The notes under the pieces are model-generated. The model saw only the letters and a program-made list of their open reading frames with translations, ran no database searches and was not told the origin of the DNA. Position numbers and translations under genes: made by a program. 64,000 nt of DNA. Source: Stutzerimonas stutzeri (GTDB lineage Bacteria > Pseudomonadota > Gammaproteobacteria > Pseudomonadales > Pseudomonadaceae). The DNA is taken from the NCBI RefSeq assembly GCF_002890895.1, contig NZ_POUL01000008.1, forward strand, positions 121,272 through 185,271, read 5' to 3'. Of this stretch, positions 1 to 7,480 are shown piece by piece. How positions within the stretch are numbered: the first letter of the stretch is position 1; every line of letters begins with the position of its first letter.

Positions 1-2098
1 TGCCCCGGCGCTCCTGCAGATTTACTTCGATTTCGTCCTGTTCCTGTGCGCTGCTGTATTCGTCGCGTAAGGTCAGCAGTCGGCCAGGTTGCTCCTCGGC
101 GCTGCCGACAGTCATTGCAATGCGTACTTGCGCGCCGTCGGCTGCGTCCACCCAGGGGTGATCGGGAATGGCGAAGGCCAGCGATAGCGGGATTTTGGCT
201 TCCAGATGAACCTGTACAACGCGGCGGTTGAATATCTGTTTGATGCTGTTTGTGGTAATAAAACCAAACCGGCGAGCGCTGCCGGCGCACACGGTTTCGG
301 CCGCGATATGCCACCAGTACATAACGAAATCGGCTGAATCCGGCACCTCCGGCCAGGTGTTGCGTACTGCATCGACATATCCGTCGCCAAGGGCAGAGCG
401 CATATTCACTTTGCCGATGAATGGCGGATTGCCCACGATGTAATCTGCCTGCGGCCACTCGGCCTTACCCGGGTTGCGATAGATGTACTGTTCAACTTGA
501 GCCGACTCATCCGGCACCTGCTCGCCGGTAATCGGGCTGGTTTTGGTGGTTATGCCGTCCCAGCGTGTAAACGGCTTGCCGCTTTCGTCAGTCACTAGAT
601 CCACGGCGTCGTAGGTAATCAACGCATCGCGGTGTTCGATATTGTGGAAGTCACGTAGCACCGGCTCGGGCGGGTTTACTTTGCCGTGGGTGCGGAAGTG
701 CCATTGCAGGTAGCCGATCCACAGCACCATTTCTGCGATACGGGCGGCGCGTGGGTTGATCTCCAGACCGAGGAATTGGTGCGGGTCGACGGTGAGGCCT
801 TCGGTGTCCAGCATGCCGGTTTGGCCCAAGTCGCCCAGCAGGTTGAGTACTTCGCCTTCGAGGCGCTTCATGTGCTCCAGGGTGACGTAGAGGAAGTTGC
901 CGCTGCCGCATGCCGGGTCGAGTACACGCACGTCGCACAGGTGGCGCTGGAAGGCTTTTACTTCTTCAACGGCTTCCTTGTGCTTACCCAGGCTCTCGTA
1001 GGTCAGCGCGGCCGCCTGTACTTCCTTCCATTCGGCGCGCAGTGGCTCGATCACGGTTGGCAGAACCAGGCGTTCGACGTAAGCGCGAGGGGTGTAGTGC
1101 GCGCCCAGCTTATGGCGTTCACGAGGGTTAAGCGCACGTTCCAGCAAGGTGCCGAAAATGGCTGGCTCCACATAGCGCCAGTCGGCCTCGGAGGCCTTCA
1201 GCAGCAGCTCCATCTGATCACGGTCGAGGGCGATGGCTGACGCCTCGGCGAATAGGCCGCCATTGAACTTGAGCAGCGTGCTTTCCAGGATCGGCGAGAA
1301 GCCGCCGCTGTTCATGGTTTGCCAGAGGTGTTCAAGCATCGGCGCGAAAGTGTCGGGCTTGTTCTTCAGGCGCTGCAGCAGCTCAGTAAAACCGCGTTCG
1401 GGCAGCAGGCCAACGTCCTCGGCAAACATGGTGAACAGGGCACGCATCAGGAAGCTGGAAACCAGCTGCGGAGAATGGCCAGCAGCTTCTAGGGACTTCG
1501 CCAGTTTGGCCAGTTGATCGGCAATCTCTCGTGTGACCTTGGCTGAGCGGCGGGCCGGGTCGAGGCTGAGTGGGTCAAGCCAAACAGCGCTCAGGCGCTC
1601 GCGCACATCTTCTTTGCGCAGATCTTCCAGGCGGATGCGGTGGCTGCGTGAATCCGGGTAGGGCGTGTAGGTGGCACCGGAGCGGCTGAACTCGGCATAC
1701 AGCTCGATGTTGCGGCCAACATCCACGACCAGGATGAACGGCGGGCGGCCTTCATCGGCTGGCAAAGCGCGGGCGTACTGGTCGGCCTGGTTGTGGGCCT
1801 TGAGCATGGCTTTGTCCCAGCCTGAGCTATCCAGGGTCTTGCCGGTTTGCTTGGCCTCCAGCACGAAGCTGCCGCGCTTGTAGAGGTCAATAAAGCCGTT
1901 GTTGCTGCTGCCGTCAGGCTGGTTGATCACTACGCGGCGCTCAAACACATAGGCGTTGTCGCGGGTGTCGTCGCCGGCAGGTTCTGGCAGTGGCAGCCCA
2001 AGCAGGCTGCATAGCTCGGTGAGGAACAACTGGTAGTTGGCGCGCTCAGTACCGCCGGCCTTTTGCCAACGGGCCAAGAAAGTGTCCAGGTGTTCCAT
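1..2098 (-). CDS. MmeI-like type IIL restriction-modification enzyme (partial, 3' end off the window)
   Basis: An open frame on the minus strand starts at ATG 2098 and is still open at base 1, giving at least 699 codons. The N-terminal part has a D71...E81-A-K83 arrangement typical of a PD-(D/E)xK nuclease. A spacer follows, then GAHYTP (333-338), the SAM-binding DPACGSGNF (394-402) and the catalytic NPPF (557-560) of an N6-adenine methyltransferase. This order (nuclease, spacer, methylase, then a target-recognition part that would lie beyond the edge) matches the MmeI family of single-chain restriction-modification enzymes. The product would methylate adenine in its target and cut at a distance. 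BREX PglX or DISARM methylases are less likely because the nuclease-like motif lies in the same chain. No partner genes are visible to the right. Specificity cannot be read from this fragment. Confidence 0.8.
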   Translation of the reverse strand, partial: MEHLDTFLARWQKAGGTERANYQLFLTELCSLLGLPLPEPAGDDTRDNAYVFERRVVINQPDGSSNNGFIDLYKRGSFVLEAKQTGKTLDSSGWDKAMLKAHNQADQYARALPADEGRPPFILVVDVGRNIELYAEFSRSGATYTPYPDSRSHRIRLEDLRKEDVRERLSAVWLDPLSLDPARRSAKVTREIADQLAKLAKSLEAAGHSPQLVSSFLMRALFTMFAEDVGLLPERGFTELLQRLKNKPDTFAPMLEHLWQTMNSGGFSPILESTLLKFNGGLFAEASAIALDRDQMELLLKASEADWRYVEPAIFGTLLERALNPRERHKLGAHYTPRAYVERLVLPTVIEPLRAEWKEVQAAALTYESLGKHKEAVEEVKAFQRHLCDVRVLDPACGSGNFLYVTLEHMKRLEGEVLNLLGDLGQTGMLDTEGLTVDPHQFLGLEINPRAARIAEMVLWIGYLQWHFRTHGKVNPPEPVLRDFHNIEHRDALITYDAVDLVTDESGKPFTRWDGITTKTSPITGEQVPDESAQVEQYIYRNPGKAEWPQADYIVGNPPFIGKVNMRSALGDGYVDAVRNTWPEVPDSADFVMYWWHIAAETVCAGSARRFGFITTNSIKQIFNRRVVQVHLEAKIPLSLAFAIPDHPWVDAADGAQVRIAMTVGSAEEQPGRLLTLRDEYSSAQEQDEIEVNLQERRG

Positions 2099-2305
2099 CA
2101 CGGTATTGCTCCGACTACGAGAAGGGCAAGGATTCTAACGGAGCGACCTGGGCTAGGGTAAATCTGCGTGGCTGACCGAGTACGGTTGTCTGGTTTGTTC
2201 ATAGGCCGATCCTCCATCGCCCTACGTCCTCTGGCCAACAACACACCGCTGATGGTCCGCTCCGCTGTAATCTGCGTTGGTTTTGATCCTTTAGTAGCGC
2301 TGGGG

Positions 2306-2352
2306 CTACAAATGTAGAGGACATGACAGTAACTGTAGCCTCAGAGCTACAG
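2306..2352. promoter_or_regulatory. Pair of inverted repeats with CTACA/TGTAG half-sites (candidate operator)
   Basis: CTACA-aa-TGTAG (2306-2317) and CTGTAGC-ctcaga-GCTACAG (2333-2352) share the same half-site. Their centres are 31 bp apart, about three helical turns, which suggests a dimeric regulator binding twice on one face. They lie about 210 bp upstream of the methyltransferase start. No regulator is identified. Confidence 0.4.
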
Positions 2353-2601
2353 TTTCGGTGGTGCGCAGGGCGGGATGAACCGGGGCGGGGGAGCGTGTGT
2401 GGCGCAAGCCGGGCTGGGCTGCTTTTATCGTGATGAAGAACTCCCACGGCAATGATCAAGGTGTTCGGAATTGCTTCGGATCGTAGATCCGGGGTTTCAA
2501 AGGGGAGCCCCCTTTGGCGCCGGATGTGTATACATCCATAGCGTGCCTGTAATTGATATGGTCTTTATACGAAGCAATTTGCTCGGCGTGGATTTAAGCG
2601 A

Positions 2602-2708
2602 TTTGTAGGGAGTTTGTAGGCGATTTGTCAGGAGTCAGCCCAAGATTTCTAGCGATGGAGGCAGTTTGTCCGGTAGTTGTCAGGCGTTTGTCAGGCCCAT
2701 GTCAGGTG
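2602..2708. repeat. Seven 11-bp repeats (consensus TTTGTCAGGNG) in two phased blocks
   Basis: Units start at 2602, 2613 and 2624 (block of three), then at 2665, 2676, 2687 and 2698 (block of four), each exactly 11 bp apart within its block. Examples are TTTGTAGGGAG, TTTGTCAGGAG and TTTGTCAGGCC. A weaker unit may sit at 2591. A spacing of one helical turn places all copies of a block on the same DNA face. Arrays of this kind serve as plasmid centromeres, secondary initiator sites or multi-copy operators; which applies here is not known. The array lies about 740 bp from the iterons of the same element. Confidence 0.7.
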
Positions 2709-2860
2709 TGCTGGGTGTCCGAATGCTACGGAACTAAAATGCGCGGCAACGAGGCTTCAAAAAACACTGTTGAGCTGAAGAGTTGAGCGACAGCGTGCGT
2801 GATGAAGAACTCCCAAGCACTCATCTGCATACGTTGCAAATCAGCCCCAAAGGAGGGTTT

Positions 2861-3136
2861 ATGGTCCAGTTCATAAATTACGATCCGGCAGCGGCTCTCT
2901 CCGATGCAGAAGCCAGAGCGATCTTTCTAAACGACGCATTCGAGACTCAGGACGGCGACCATATTCTAGGTGCCATAGCTGTCGCTGTTCGCGCCTATGG
3001 GGCGCGCAAGCTAAGTAGTGAGACAGGCATTTCATGGCACAGGTTAGAAACCTGTAACGACCTGGACCTGTGCAATCTGATCTCGGTGCTGCATGTGCTC
3101 GGAGTTCGCCTGGCAGCGCTTAAGGTAGGCAATTGA
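2861..3136 (+). CDS. HI1420-like addiction-module antitoxin (no toxin visible)
   Basis: A 91-residue protein starting at ATG 2861, chosen because a strong AAAGGAGG ribosome site lies 5 nt upstream; the frame also opens further upstream at 2783 without such a site. The pattern (FINYDPAAALSDAEARAI near residue 5, then an Ala/Gly-rich HTH with GARKLSSETGISWHRLE, then a Leu-rich end with VLGVRLAAL) resembles the HI1420-like antidote family that neutralises RelE/ParE-fold HI1419-like toxins. In the usual operon the toxin gene lies directly upstream, but the preceding 760 bp encode nothing toxin-like. It may be a solitary plasmid-derived regulator. An imperfect inverted repeat (TTGATGCT/AGCATCAA, 3133-3160) at the stop codon could be a weak terminator. 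Confidence 0.6.
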   Translation: MVQFINYDPAAALSDAEARAIFLNDAFETQDGDHILGAIAVAVRAYGARKLSSETGISWHRLETCNDLDLCNLISVLHVLGVRLAALKVGN

Positions 3137-3337
3137 TGCTTGAGACAACGCCAGCATCAATCTAACGCGGCCTAATGGCCTTGTTGGCACGACCTCGCTG
3201 CGGCAGCTCCGCTACCTTGCAAATTCGCGCTCGCAGGAAGAGCAAACGTAGGCTGCCGCAATACGCGTCTGTGCGTGATCGCCTCTCATATACCGACCGC
3301 GCAGAAAGCTTGCTCAGTCACGACTGTATCGTGCCGC

Positions 3338-3537
3338 TTTAGATTAAATATGATTAAAAAGGATTAGAGCGACGCGGTAATCTGGGTGAGCCCTTATGGC
3401 ACTAGGGCTGCAGGCTGTTTGTCCCTGTGGATAAATGCCAACGTAACGGTATTTGCTGGTCAACGTAACGGCATTTTCCTGCCAACGTAACGGTAATGGC
3501 TGGTCAACGTAACGGTATTTCCTGGTCAACCTAACGG
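3338..3537. other. Plasmid-type replication origin: AT-rich repeats, DnaA box and five iterons
   Basis: This segment contains in order: an AT-rich stretch with three GATTA repeats exactly 10 bp apart (3342, 3352, 3362), a candidate unwinding element; an inverted repeat AGCCCT/AGGGCT at 3389-3409; a perfect consensus DnaA box TGTGGATAA at 3426-3434; and five direct repeats of CAACGTAACGG at 3439, 3461, 3483, 3505 and 3527, exactly 22 bp apart (the last has one mismatch). The iterons end 2 bp before the stop codon of the TrfA-like initiator gene. The arrangement is that of an iteron-controlled plasmid origin. I find no other gene in 3137-3539. Whether it is active while integrated cannot be seen. 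Confidence 0.85.
3439..3537. repeat. Five iterons, 22-bp period, core CAACGTAACGG
   Basis: Copies lie at 3439-3449, 3461-3471, 3483-3493, 3505-3515 and 3527-3537. The spacers share TATTT and CTGG elements, so the true repeat is close to 22 bp. They are the expected binding sites for the adjacent initiator. The core differs from the TGACA...TGAGGGGC iterons I recall for RK2. Confidence 0.85.
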
Positions 3538-3539
3538 TA

Positions 3540-4436
3540 TCAATCAGCTAGGTTTTGTCGTCCTAGTTTCTTGCGAAGATGCCTGTGCTGGCTTCCGGTA
3601 GGCCGCTTGCGAACGTATACCTTCCCTTCGCATATTTCATAGCTAAACGCCTGCCCAAGTGATTTATGCGCTTCTGCAAGAGCGGCTAGTGCACGCTTCA
3701 GATTACGTTCAGCGCTCGCTGGGCAAGCGTCGTCACTTCCCGCCATGTTCATAAGCGTTTTAATCGAAACAGGGAAAGGGTCAGCGTGGCTGGCGAAATA
3801 GCCATGCAGCCATTGGGAGAGCGGCTTATGTGTAAGCTGGCGACGAACACTCCAGTCAATGTGAGTGAAACCCTCTCGACCAAACAGGCCCGTTAGCTTG
3901 GGGTTGAGTTCGATGACGAGCTCACCTGTTTCCTCGTCCCGGTAAAATTCATCGATCAGGCTCCCGGTATATGACCGCTTCCCGTCTGAGATCTCGATTG
4001 CAGTAGCCGTCAGCCGGGCAAGGCACCGATACAGCACTCCTCTGTTCGGACCTGTGTCGGTTTTCCCCTGCAGTTTCAAGAGTACATACGCGCTACTGCG
4101 AAACGGCAGGCCCAGATTATTGGCACGGCAGACGTGTAACAGGGTGATCCAAACGTTATGGTCAACCTGGTTCAAACGTTGTCCTGTGTAGCGGATGGAT
4201 GTTGGGTTTTGCGCGAAGATTTCGGCTCGCTCCAAGTATCTGTTTGATCGGCTCGAACTAAAGAGGGCTGACCTAAGAGCTACGTTCGGTACGCCACGTG
4301 ACGAAGCAGGCCAGTCAGGTAGCGTTGACGGCGGGGATGAGCCAGAGCCAGCGTCGGTTTTTTTCGTACTGGGATGCAGCTTCCTAGACTCTTCCAGTCG
4401 TGCAACTGCGCTTTCTACAGACAAGGACAAGGACAA
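3540..4436 (-). CDS. TrfA-family plasmid replication initiator
   Basis: A 298-residue protein with the features of the TrfA initiator of IncP plasmids: LPDWP near residue 40, VPNVALRSALF, RYTGQRLNQVDHNVW, LLKLQGKTDTGPNR, RLARLTATAIEI, GSLIDEFYRDEETGELV, QWLHGYFASHADPFPV and a basic end KRPTGSQHRHLRKK. TrfA binds iterons and loads the host helicase. The start is TTG 4436, since the frame closes upstream at 4479-4481 and GAGG lies 8 nt before it. The next in-frame TTG codons sit in a triplicated 6-bp repeat encoding Ser-Leu. The gene follows the small HTH gene by 10 nt and ends against its iterons. It appears intact, so the element probably came from a plasmid. Confidence 0.85.
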   Translation of the reverse strand: MSLSLSVESAVARLEESRKLHPSTKKTDAGSGSSPPSTLPDWPASSRGVPNVALRSALFSSSRSNRYLERAEIFAQNPTSIRYTGQRLNQVDHNVWITLLHVCRANNLGLPFRSSAYVLLKLQGKTDTGPNRGVLYRCLARLTATAIEISDGKRSYTGSLIDEFYRDEETGELVIELNPKLTGLFGREGFTHIDWSVRRQLTHKPLSQWLHGYFASHADPFPVSIKTLMNMAGSDDACPASAERNLKRALAALAEAHKSLGQAFSYEICEGKVYVRKRPTGSQHRHLRKKLGRQNLAD

Positions 4437-4446
4437 GGACCTAACC

Positions 4447-4665
4447 TCAGGCCTGGTCGATGAACTGTGCGATGCCTGCTACTCGAAAGTAAACGCGGCG
4501 ACCTATTTTCACCCTGCAGGGCTTTAATTGCCGAGCGAGCTCGTTGTCCCCAGATAGCGTTATGCGCAGTCCTTCCGGGCTGCGATGAAATATCTCTGCG
4601 ACTTGCGTTATCGAAAGGAGAGGGGAGCCCCCGTTGCTGGTCAAAATTAGTTCTTCAGTCGTCAT
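4447..4665 (-). CDS. Small HTH DNA-binding protein upstream of the initiator
   Basis: A 72-residue protein. LLSITQVAEIFHRSPEGLRI forms the likely HTH, and KIGRRVYFRVAGIAQFID resembles the wing of AlpA/excisionase-like small DNA-binding proteins. It is the first gene of a probable two-gene unit with the initiator (10 nt between stop and next start). It faces away from the 471-residue gene across an 88-bp divergent promoter region. It could be a copy-control repressor of the initiator or a directionality factor for the integrase. The gene has only a weak AGGG ribosome site. Confidence 0.55.
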   Translation of the reverse strand: MTTEELILTSNGGSPLLSITQVAEIFHRSPEGLRITLSGDNELARQLKPCRVKIGRRVYFRVAGIAQFIDQA

Positions 4666-4673
4666 GGCCCTGC

Positions 4674-4696
4674 GCCTACCTAAGTAATGTAGGTGG
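4674..4696. promoter_or_regulatory. Inverted repeat in the divergent promoter region (candidate operator)
   Basis: CCTAC and GTAGG half-sites flank a 9-nt AT-rich centre (CTAAGTAAT) between the small HTH gene (minus) and the unknown HTH gene (plus). Both flanking genes encode likely DNA-binding proteins, so autoregulation is plausible but unproven. Confidence 0.35.
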
Positions 4697-4753
4697 AACA
4701 GTACGGATAATTACGCCTAGAATAAGGGCTACTTTTTTAACGCAAAGGTTGAC

Positions 4754-6169
4754 ATGGCTCGCGCTAGATCTCTTGAGCATCTGCTAGCTATGTTCGCCAG
4801 CGACTCCCGCTGCTCCGCTGCGTTTAAGGCTGGCTTCGAGTCGGTCTTCTCTGGCCTGTCTGCGTCGTCAAGTCTTACCTCCAGGCGTTACCCAATCTGG
4901 CCTTTGGTTCGTGAGCACCTTGATGACGTATTTGACGATTGCGTAGAACAGTACAAGGGCGACTGGGCGAAGGAGCTGCTATCAGGGGCTCGTTTGTCCG
5001 AGATGGCGCGTCGGCCGCCGCTTTTCTCGGCTGTCCCGTGCCCTAGGACCGCTGCTCATAGGGATGCCGCATTAGCTGTAGTGATCGTGGAGAGTGGTTT
5101 TGAAGGAGCTAAAATCGACAGCATGCCAGAGATTGATTGGCAGCTCCTGAATCTGGAACGATGGGATTCAAACCTGAGATTTGCGCAGCGCAGCTTGCTT
5201 GACCTGACGGGCACTCCAGATCCGAACGCTTATGCTTTATGCGGCGCCCTTGAGTCGGTGCGGGAGCTGTTTCGGTTGTTCAGACACTTCAGGCCTAGGC
5301 TCACTAAAGCTCTGATGCAGTTTGACGCGCTTATGGACTGTCGTACTCGGCCACAGGGTGTTGCGTATTGCGAGCTCTGTTGGCGGGAGAGCATCCGCTC
5401 CAAAAAGCTGCAGGACATCGATGCTAAGGAAGGGCGCGAGGTAGGCGCTTTGCTTCGTTCTGATAGCCACACGGAAGATGAGCGAGAGGTCAGGTGGGCG
5501 CAGGCGATGTTGCTGAAAGCGAACCAGCATCTCCCGCCGGCAGTGGCGTTGATATCTAAGACCGACGCCGCAGAGCTTGATCGCATCTTTGAAAGGTGCC
5601 GGGTCGACCGAATGACAGCGGGGAATCTAAGCCAGCGATACTGCTCGATCCATAAACCTGGGTCATCGAAATATCATGCGGATCTGCGTTACAGGGACGC
5701 GTTTCAACGCCAAATTTCTGTGCTGATGGGTTTGGCGAGGTCTGACTACGGGATCGATTTTCAGCCTCCTGCTGCTGCGGACATGCAAGAAGTGCGTAAA
5801 ACAGCCTATGACCAGGTGCATTCGAGGTTGCATGCCATAGCGCCAAAGCGAGGTGCCTCATTGGGGCTGCGCGAGAAAGTCTGGCTGATGCATGGAGAGG
5901 GGATTAGCCAGTCTGAAATGGCTAGGCGACTGGGTGTTTCACGGCAGGCAATATCGAAAGCCAAGAAAAGTTTGGAGGCCTTGATCAGCACGCAGCATGC
6001 CGGTTGTTACCTTAATCCGCTAACAGGCGAGGCGCACGTATCTGAGCTGACGAGGAACAATATTCGGGACGGTCTGGAGCGCGGTCTGACAGTTGTTGCC
6101 ATCGCCAAAGAAGTTGGCTTAGGGAAGGGCACCGTTGATGGATTGGTTCGGCTGATGGGCGCTCGATGA
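4754..6169 (+). CDS. Unrecognised 471-residue protein with C-x2-C...C-x2-H motif and C-terminal HTHs
   Basis: I do not recognise the family. The N-terminal 200 residues are alpha-helical in character with no clear motif. C206-E-L-C209 and C297-S-I-H300 could form a zinc site, with the basic KPGSSKYHADLRYRDAFQRQ segment after it. An HTH lies at about 372-412 (GISQSEMARRLGVSRQAISKAK), and a second HTH-like stretch at 434-470 (GLTVVAIAKEVGLGKGTVDGLV) ends the protein. The ATG at 4754 has an AAAGG site 6 nt upstream. The gene is convergent with the integrase and divergent from the initiator unit. A role in controlling or processing the element's DNA (regulator, recombination or transfer accessory) is a guess from position and HTHs. 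No frameshift or truncation is seen. Confidence 0.6.
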   Translation: MARARSLEHLLAMFASDSRCSAAFKAGFESVFSGLSASSSLTSRRYPIWPLVREHLDDVFDDCVEQYKGDWAKELLSGARLSEMARRPPLFSAVPCPRTAAHRDAALAVVIVESGFEGAKIDSMPEIDWQLLNLERWDSNLRFAQRSLLDLTGTPDPNAYALCGALESVRELFRLFRHFRPRLTKALMQFDALMDCRTRPQGVAYCELCWRESIRSKKLQDIDAKEGREVGALLRSDSHTEDEREVRWAQAMLLKANQHLPPAVALISKTDAAELDRIFERCRVDRMTAGNLSQRYCSIHKPGSSKYHADLRYRDAFQRQISVLMGLARSDYGIDFQPPAAADMQEVRKTAYDQVHSRLHAIAPKRGASLGLREKVWLMHGEGISQSEMARRLGVSRQAISKAKKSLEALISTQHAGCYLNPLTGEAHVSELTRNNIRDGLERGLTVVAIAKEVGLGKGTVDGLVRLMGAR

Positions 6170-6190
6170 CCCGCGCCGCTTTCCAATCTT

Positions 6191-6235
6191 AGCCCCTTTT
6201 AAGCCGGCGGATTCTCAGCCGGGGTAAAAGGGGCT
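6191..6235. terminator. Long hairpin between convergent genes (probable bidirectional terminator)
   Basis: AGCCCCTTTTA...GCCGG pairs with CCGG...TAAAAGGGGCT across a short loop, between the unknown gene and the integrase, which converge here. It lacks a long T-run, but the A/T-rich part of the stem is suited to termination both ways. Confidence 0.5.
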
Positions 6236-6285
6236 GGAGTCTTTGAGCTGTCAATGACGGGCGCGGAAATAGGGCGACCCATCGT

Positions 6286-7353
6286 TCACAAGCGCTTGGT
6301 ATCAAGCTTATCCAATTTGCTCACCAAATCTTCCGCACGTAAGTGCGTGTAGCGCTTCAGCATCTGCATTGATTTATGCCCGCTGATAGCCGAGACCTCT
6401 TGGTCGGACAGACCACCTTCGACCAGCCGGCTTACCGCCTCGTGACGCAGATCGTGAAAACGTAGGTCGGGCATGCCGAGCTTGGTTTTCAGCAGCCCCC
6501 AGGTCTTGGTATAGGCGTACGGACGGCGCTTGCCGTTTTTACCTGGCTCGCCAAAGAACACTAAATCGCAGTCAATCGGACGTATTGGGTTGTTCAGTGC
6601 TGCCTGGAAGGTCTCCGTGGCCCATTTGCTAAGTGGGACGGTGCGTGCGCTGTCGTTCTTGGTGTCTGAGAGGCGCACCACGCGCTTTTTCATATCGACC
6701 TGATGCCTGCGAAGGGAAGTGATCTCGGATGAGCGCATGCCGGTTTCCAGCGCAATGCGGACGATCCAGCCAAGCATGGGGTTGCTGTGATTGTTTACGG
6801 CGGTCAGTAGGCGGCGTTCTTCTTCGGAAGACAAGCGCCGGTCTCGGCCTTCGCCGGGGCTAGGTTTACGGATGTTCAGCACGGGGTTGAAACTCAGGCC
6901 CAGGCCCCACTCCTGAATCGCCACCGTGAACAGATGGCTGAGCAAGGCCAGTTCCAGGCGTACGGTGTTGTTGCTGGTGGGCTTGCCGCGGTTAGTGATC
7001 GAGGCGAGTCGGGTATCGCGGTAGGTGGCGATGATCTCGGCGGAGAGGGCGGCCATGGAGTATTTGCCCAGATGGCTAATTAGCTGCTGGGCTTTGGTGG
7101 CTTCGGCGCGCTGGGTGGTCGGCTTCTTGGTGGGGCTGATTTCGCTAAGGTAGCGCTTCAGGGCCATTTCCAATGTCATGCGCTCGGAGCCGCTGCGCTG
7201 GATGTACACGCCTCTGACCATTTCGTCTTCCGTACGACGTGCCCAATCTTCGGCGTCGCGCTTGGTCCGGAAGGTTTTGGTGTTAGTCGGCCAACCAGTT
7301 TTGCGCACCAAAGCCTTCCAGGTGCCGGCAGGGGTTTTGACGATCGTGGCCAT
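6286..7353 (-). CDS. Tyrosine site-specific integrase
   Basis: A 355-residue phage-type integrase with an N-terminal arm/core-binding part and a C-terminal catalytic domain containing R207 (ALETGMRSSE), H300-x2-R303 (RFHDLRHEA), H326 (SGHKS) and the nucleophile Y335 (KRYTHL). All expected active-site residues are present. The start is ATG 7353, with a GGAG about 9 nt upstream; an upstream in-frame extension has no such support. The gene starts 127 bp from the 3' end of a tRNA gene and is transcribed away from it, the usual layout for an element inserted in a tRNA 3' end. It should catalyse integration and excision of the DNA extending to the left. Confidence 0.92.
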   Translation of the reverse strand: MATIVKTPAGTWKALVRKTGWPTNTKTFRTKRDAEDWARRTEDEMVRGVYIQRSGSERMTLEMALKRYLSEISPTKKPTTQRAEATKAQQLISHLGKYSMAALSAEIIATYRDTRLASITNRGKPTSNNTVRLELALLSHLFTVAIQEWGLGLSFNPVLNIRKPSPGEGRDRRLSSEEERRLLTAVNNHSNPMLGWIVRIALETGMRSSEITSLRRHQVDMKKRVVRLSDTKNDSARTVPLSKWATETFQAALNNPIRPIDCDLVFFGEPGKNGKRRPYAYTKTWGLLKTKLGMPDLRFHDLRHEAVSRLVEGGLSDQEVSAISGHKSMQMLKRYTHLRAEDLVSKLDKLDTKRL

Positions 7354-7448
7354 ATTGAGCGAGCTCCAAGGAGTACAGGCGAACCGGCACTGTACTGAAT
7401 TTGTACCTTGGGAACATAGGACTAGCTGAGCGGCTTTTCCATCGCGCA

Positions 7449-7475
7449 TGAAAAAGCCGCGCAGTGCGCGGCTTT
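7449..7475 (-). terminator. Rho-independent terminator downstream of the tRNA gene
   Basis: AAAGCCGCGC-act-GCGCGGCTTT followed by a T-run on the minus strand, just past the tRNA CCA end. It separates the tRNA from the integrase. Confidence 0.75.
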
Positions 7476-7480
7476 GGAGT

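Larger units (their letters stand above)
2099..2860. other. 760-bp gene-free accessory region with inverted repeats and a phased repeat array
   Basis: I find no convincing gene between the methyltransferase start and the antitoxin start. The stretch is rich in symmetric sequence: CTACA-aa-TGTAG at 2306-2317, CTGTAGC-6 nt-GCTACAG at 2333-2352, CGGATC-gta-GATCCG at 2477-2491, an AAAGGGG/CCCCTTT hairpin near 2499-2516, and GGATGT-gtat-ACATCC at 2522-2536. The 18-mer CGTGATGAAGAACTCCCA occurs twice, at 2429-2446 and 2798-2815. The 11-bp array at 2602-2708 is listed separately. The region probably carries regulatory or segregation sites of the integrated element. Confidence 0.55.

Noticed and set aside
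2199..2459. An 86-codon frame on the minus strand upstream of the RM gene
   Set aside because: No family features and low-complexity composition; the region is better explained by inverted repeats.
3439..3537. Possible CRISPR array (five regular repeats)
   Set aside because: The repeats are only 11 bp cores with 11-bp gaps that are themselves similar, and they adjoin a TrfA-type initiator and a DnaA box, which identifies them as iterons. No cas genes are seen.
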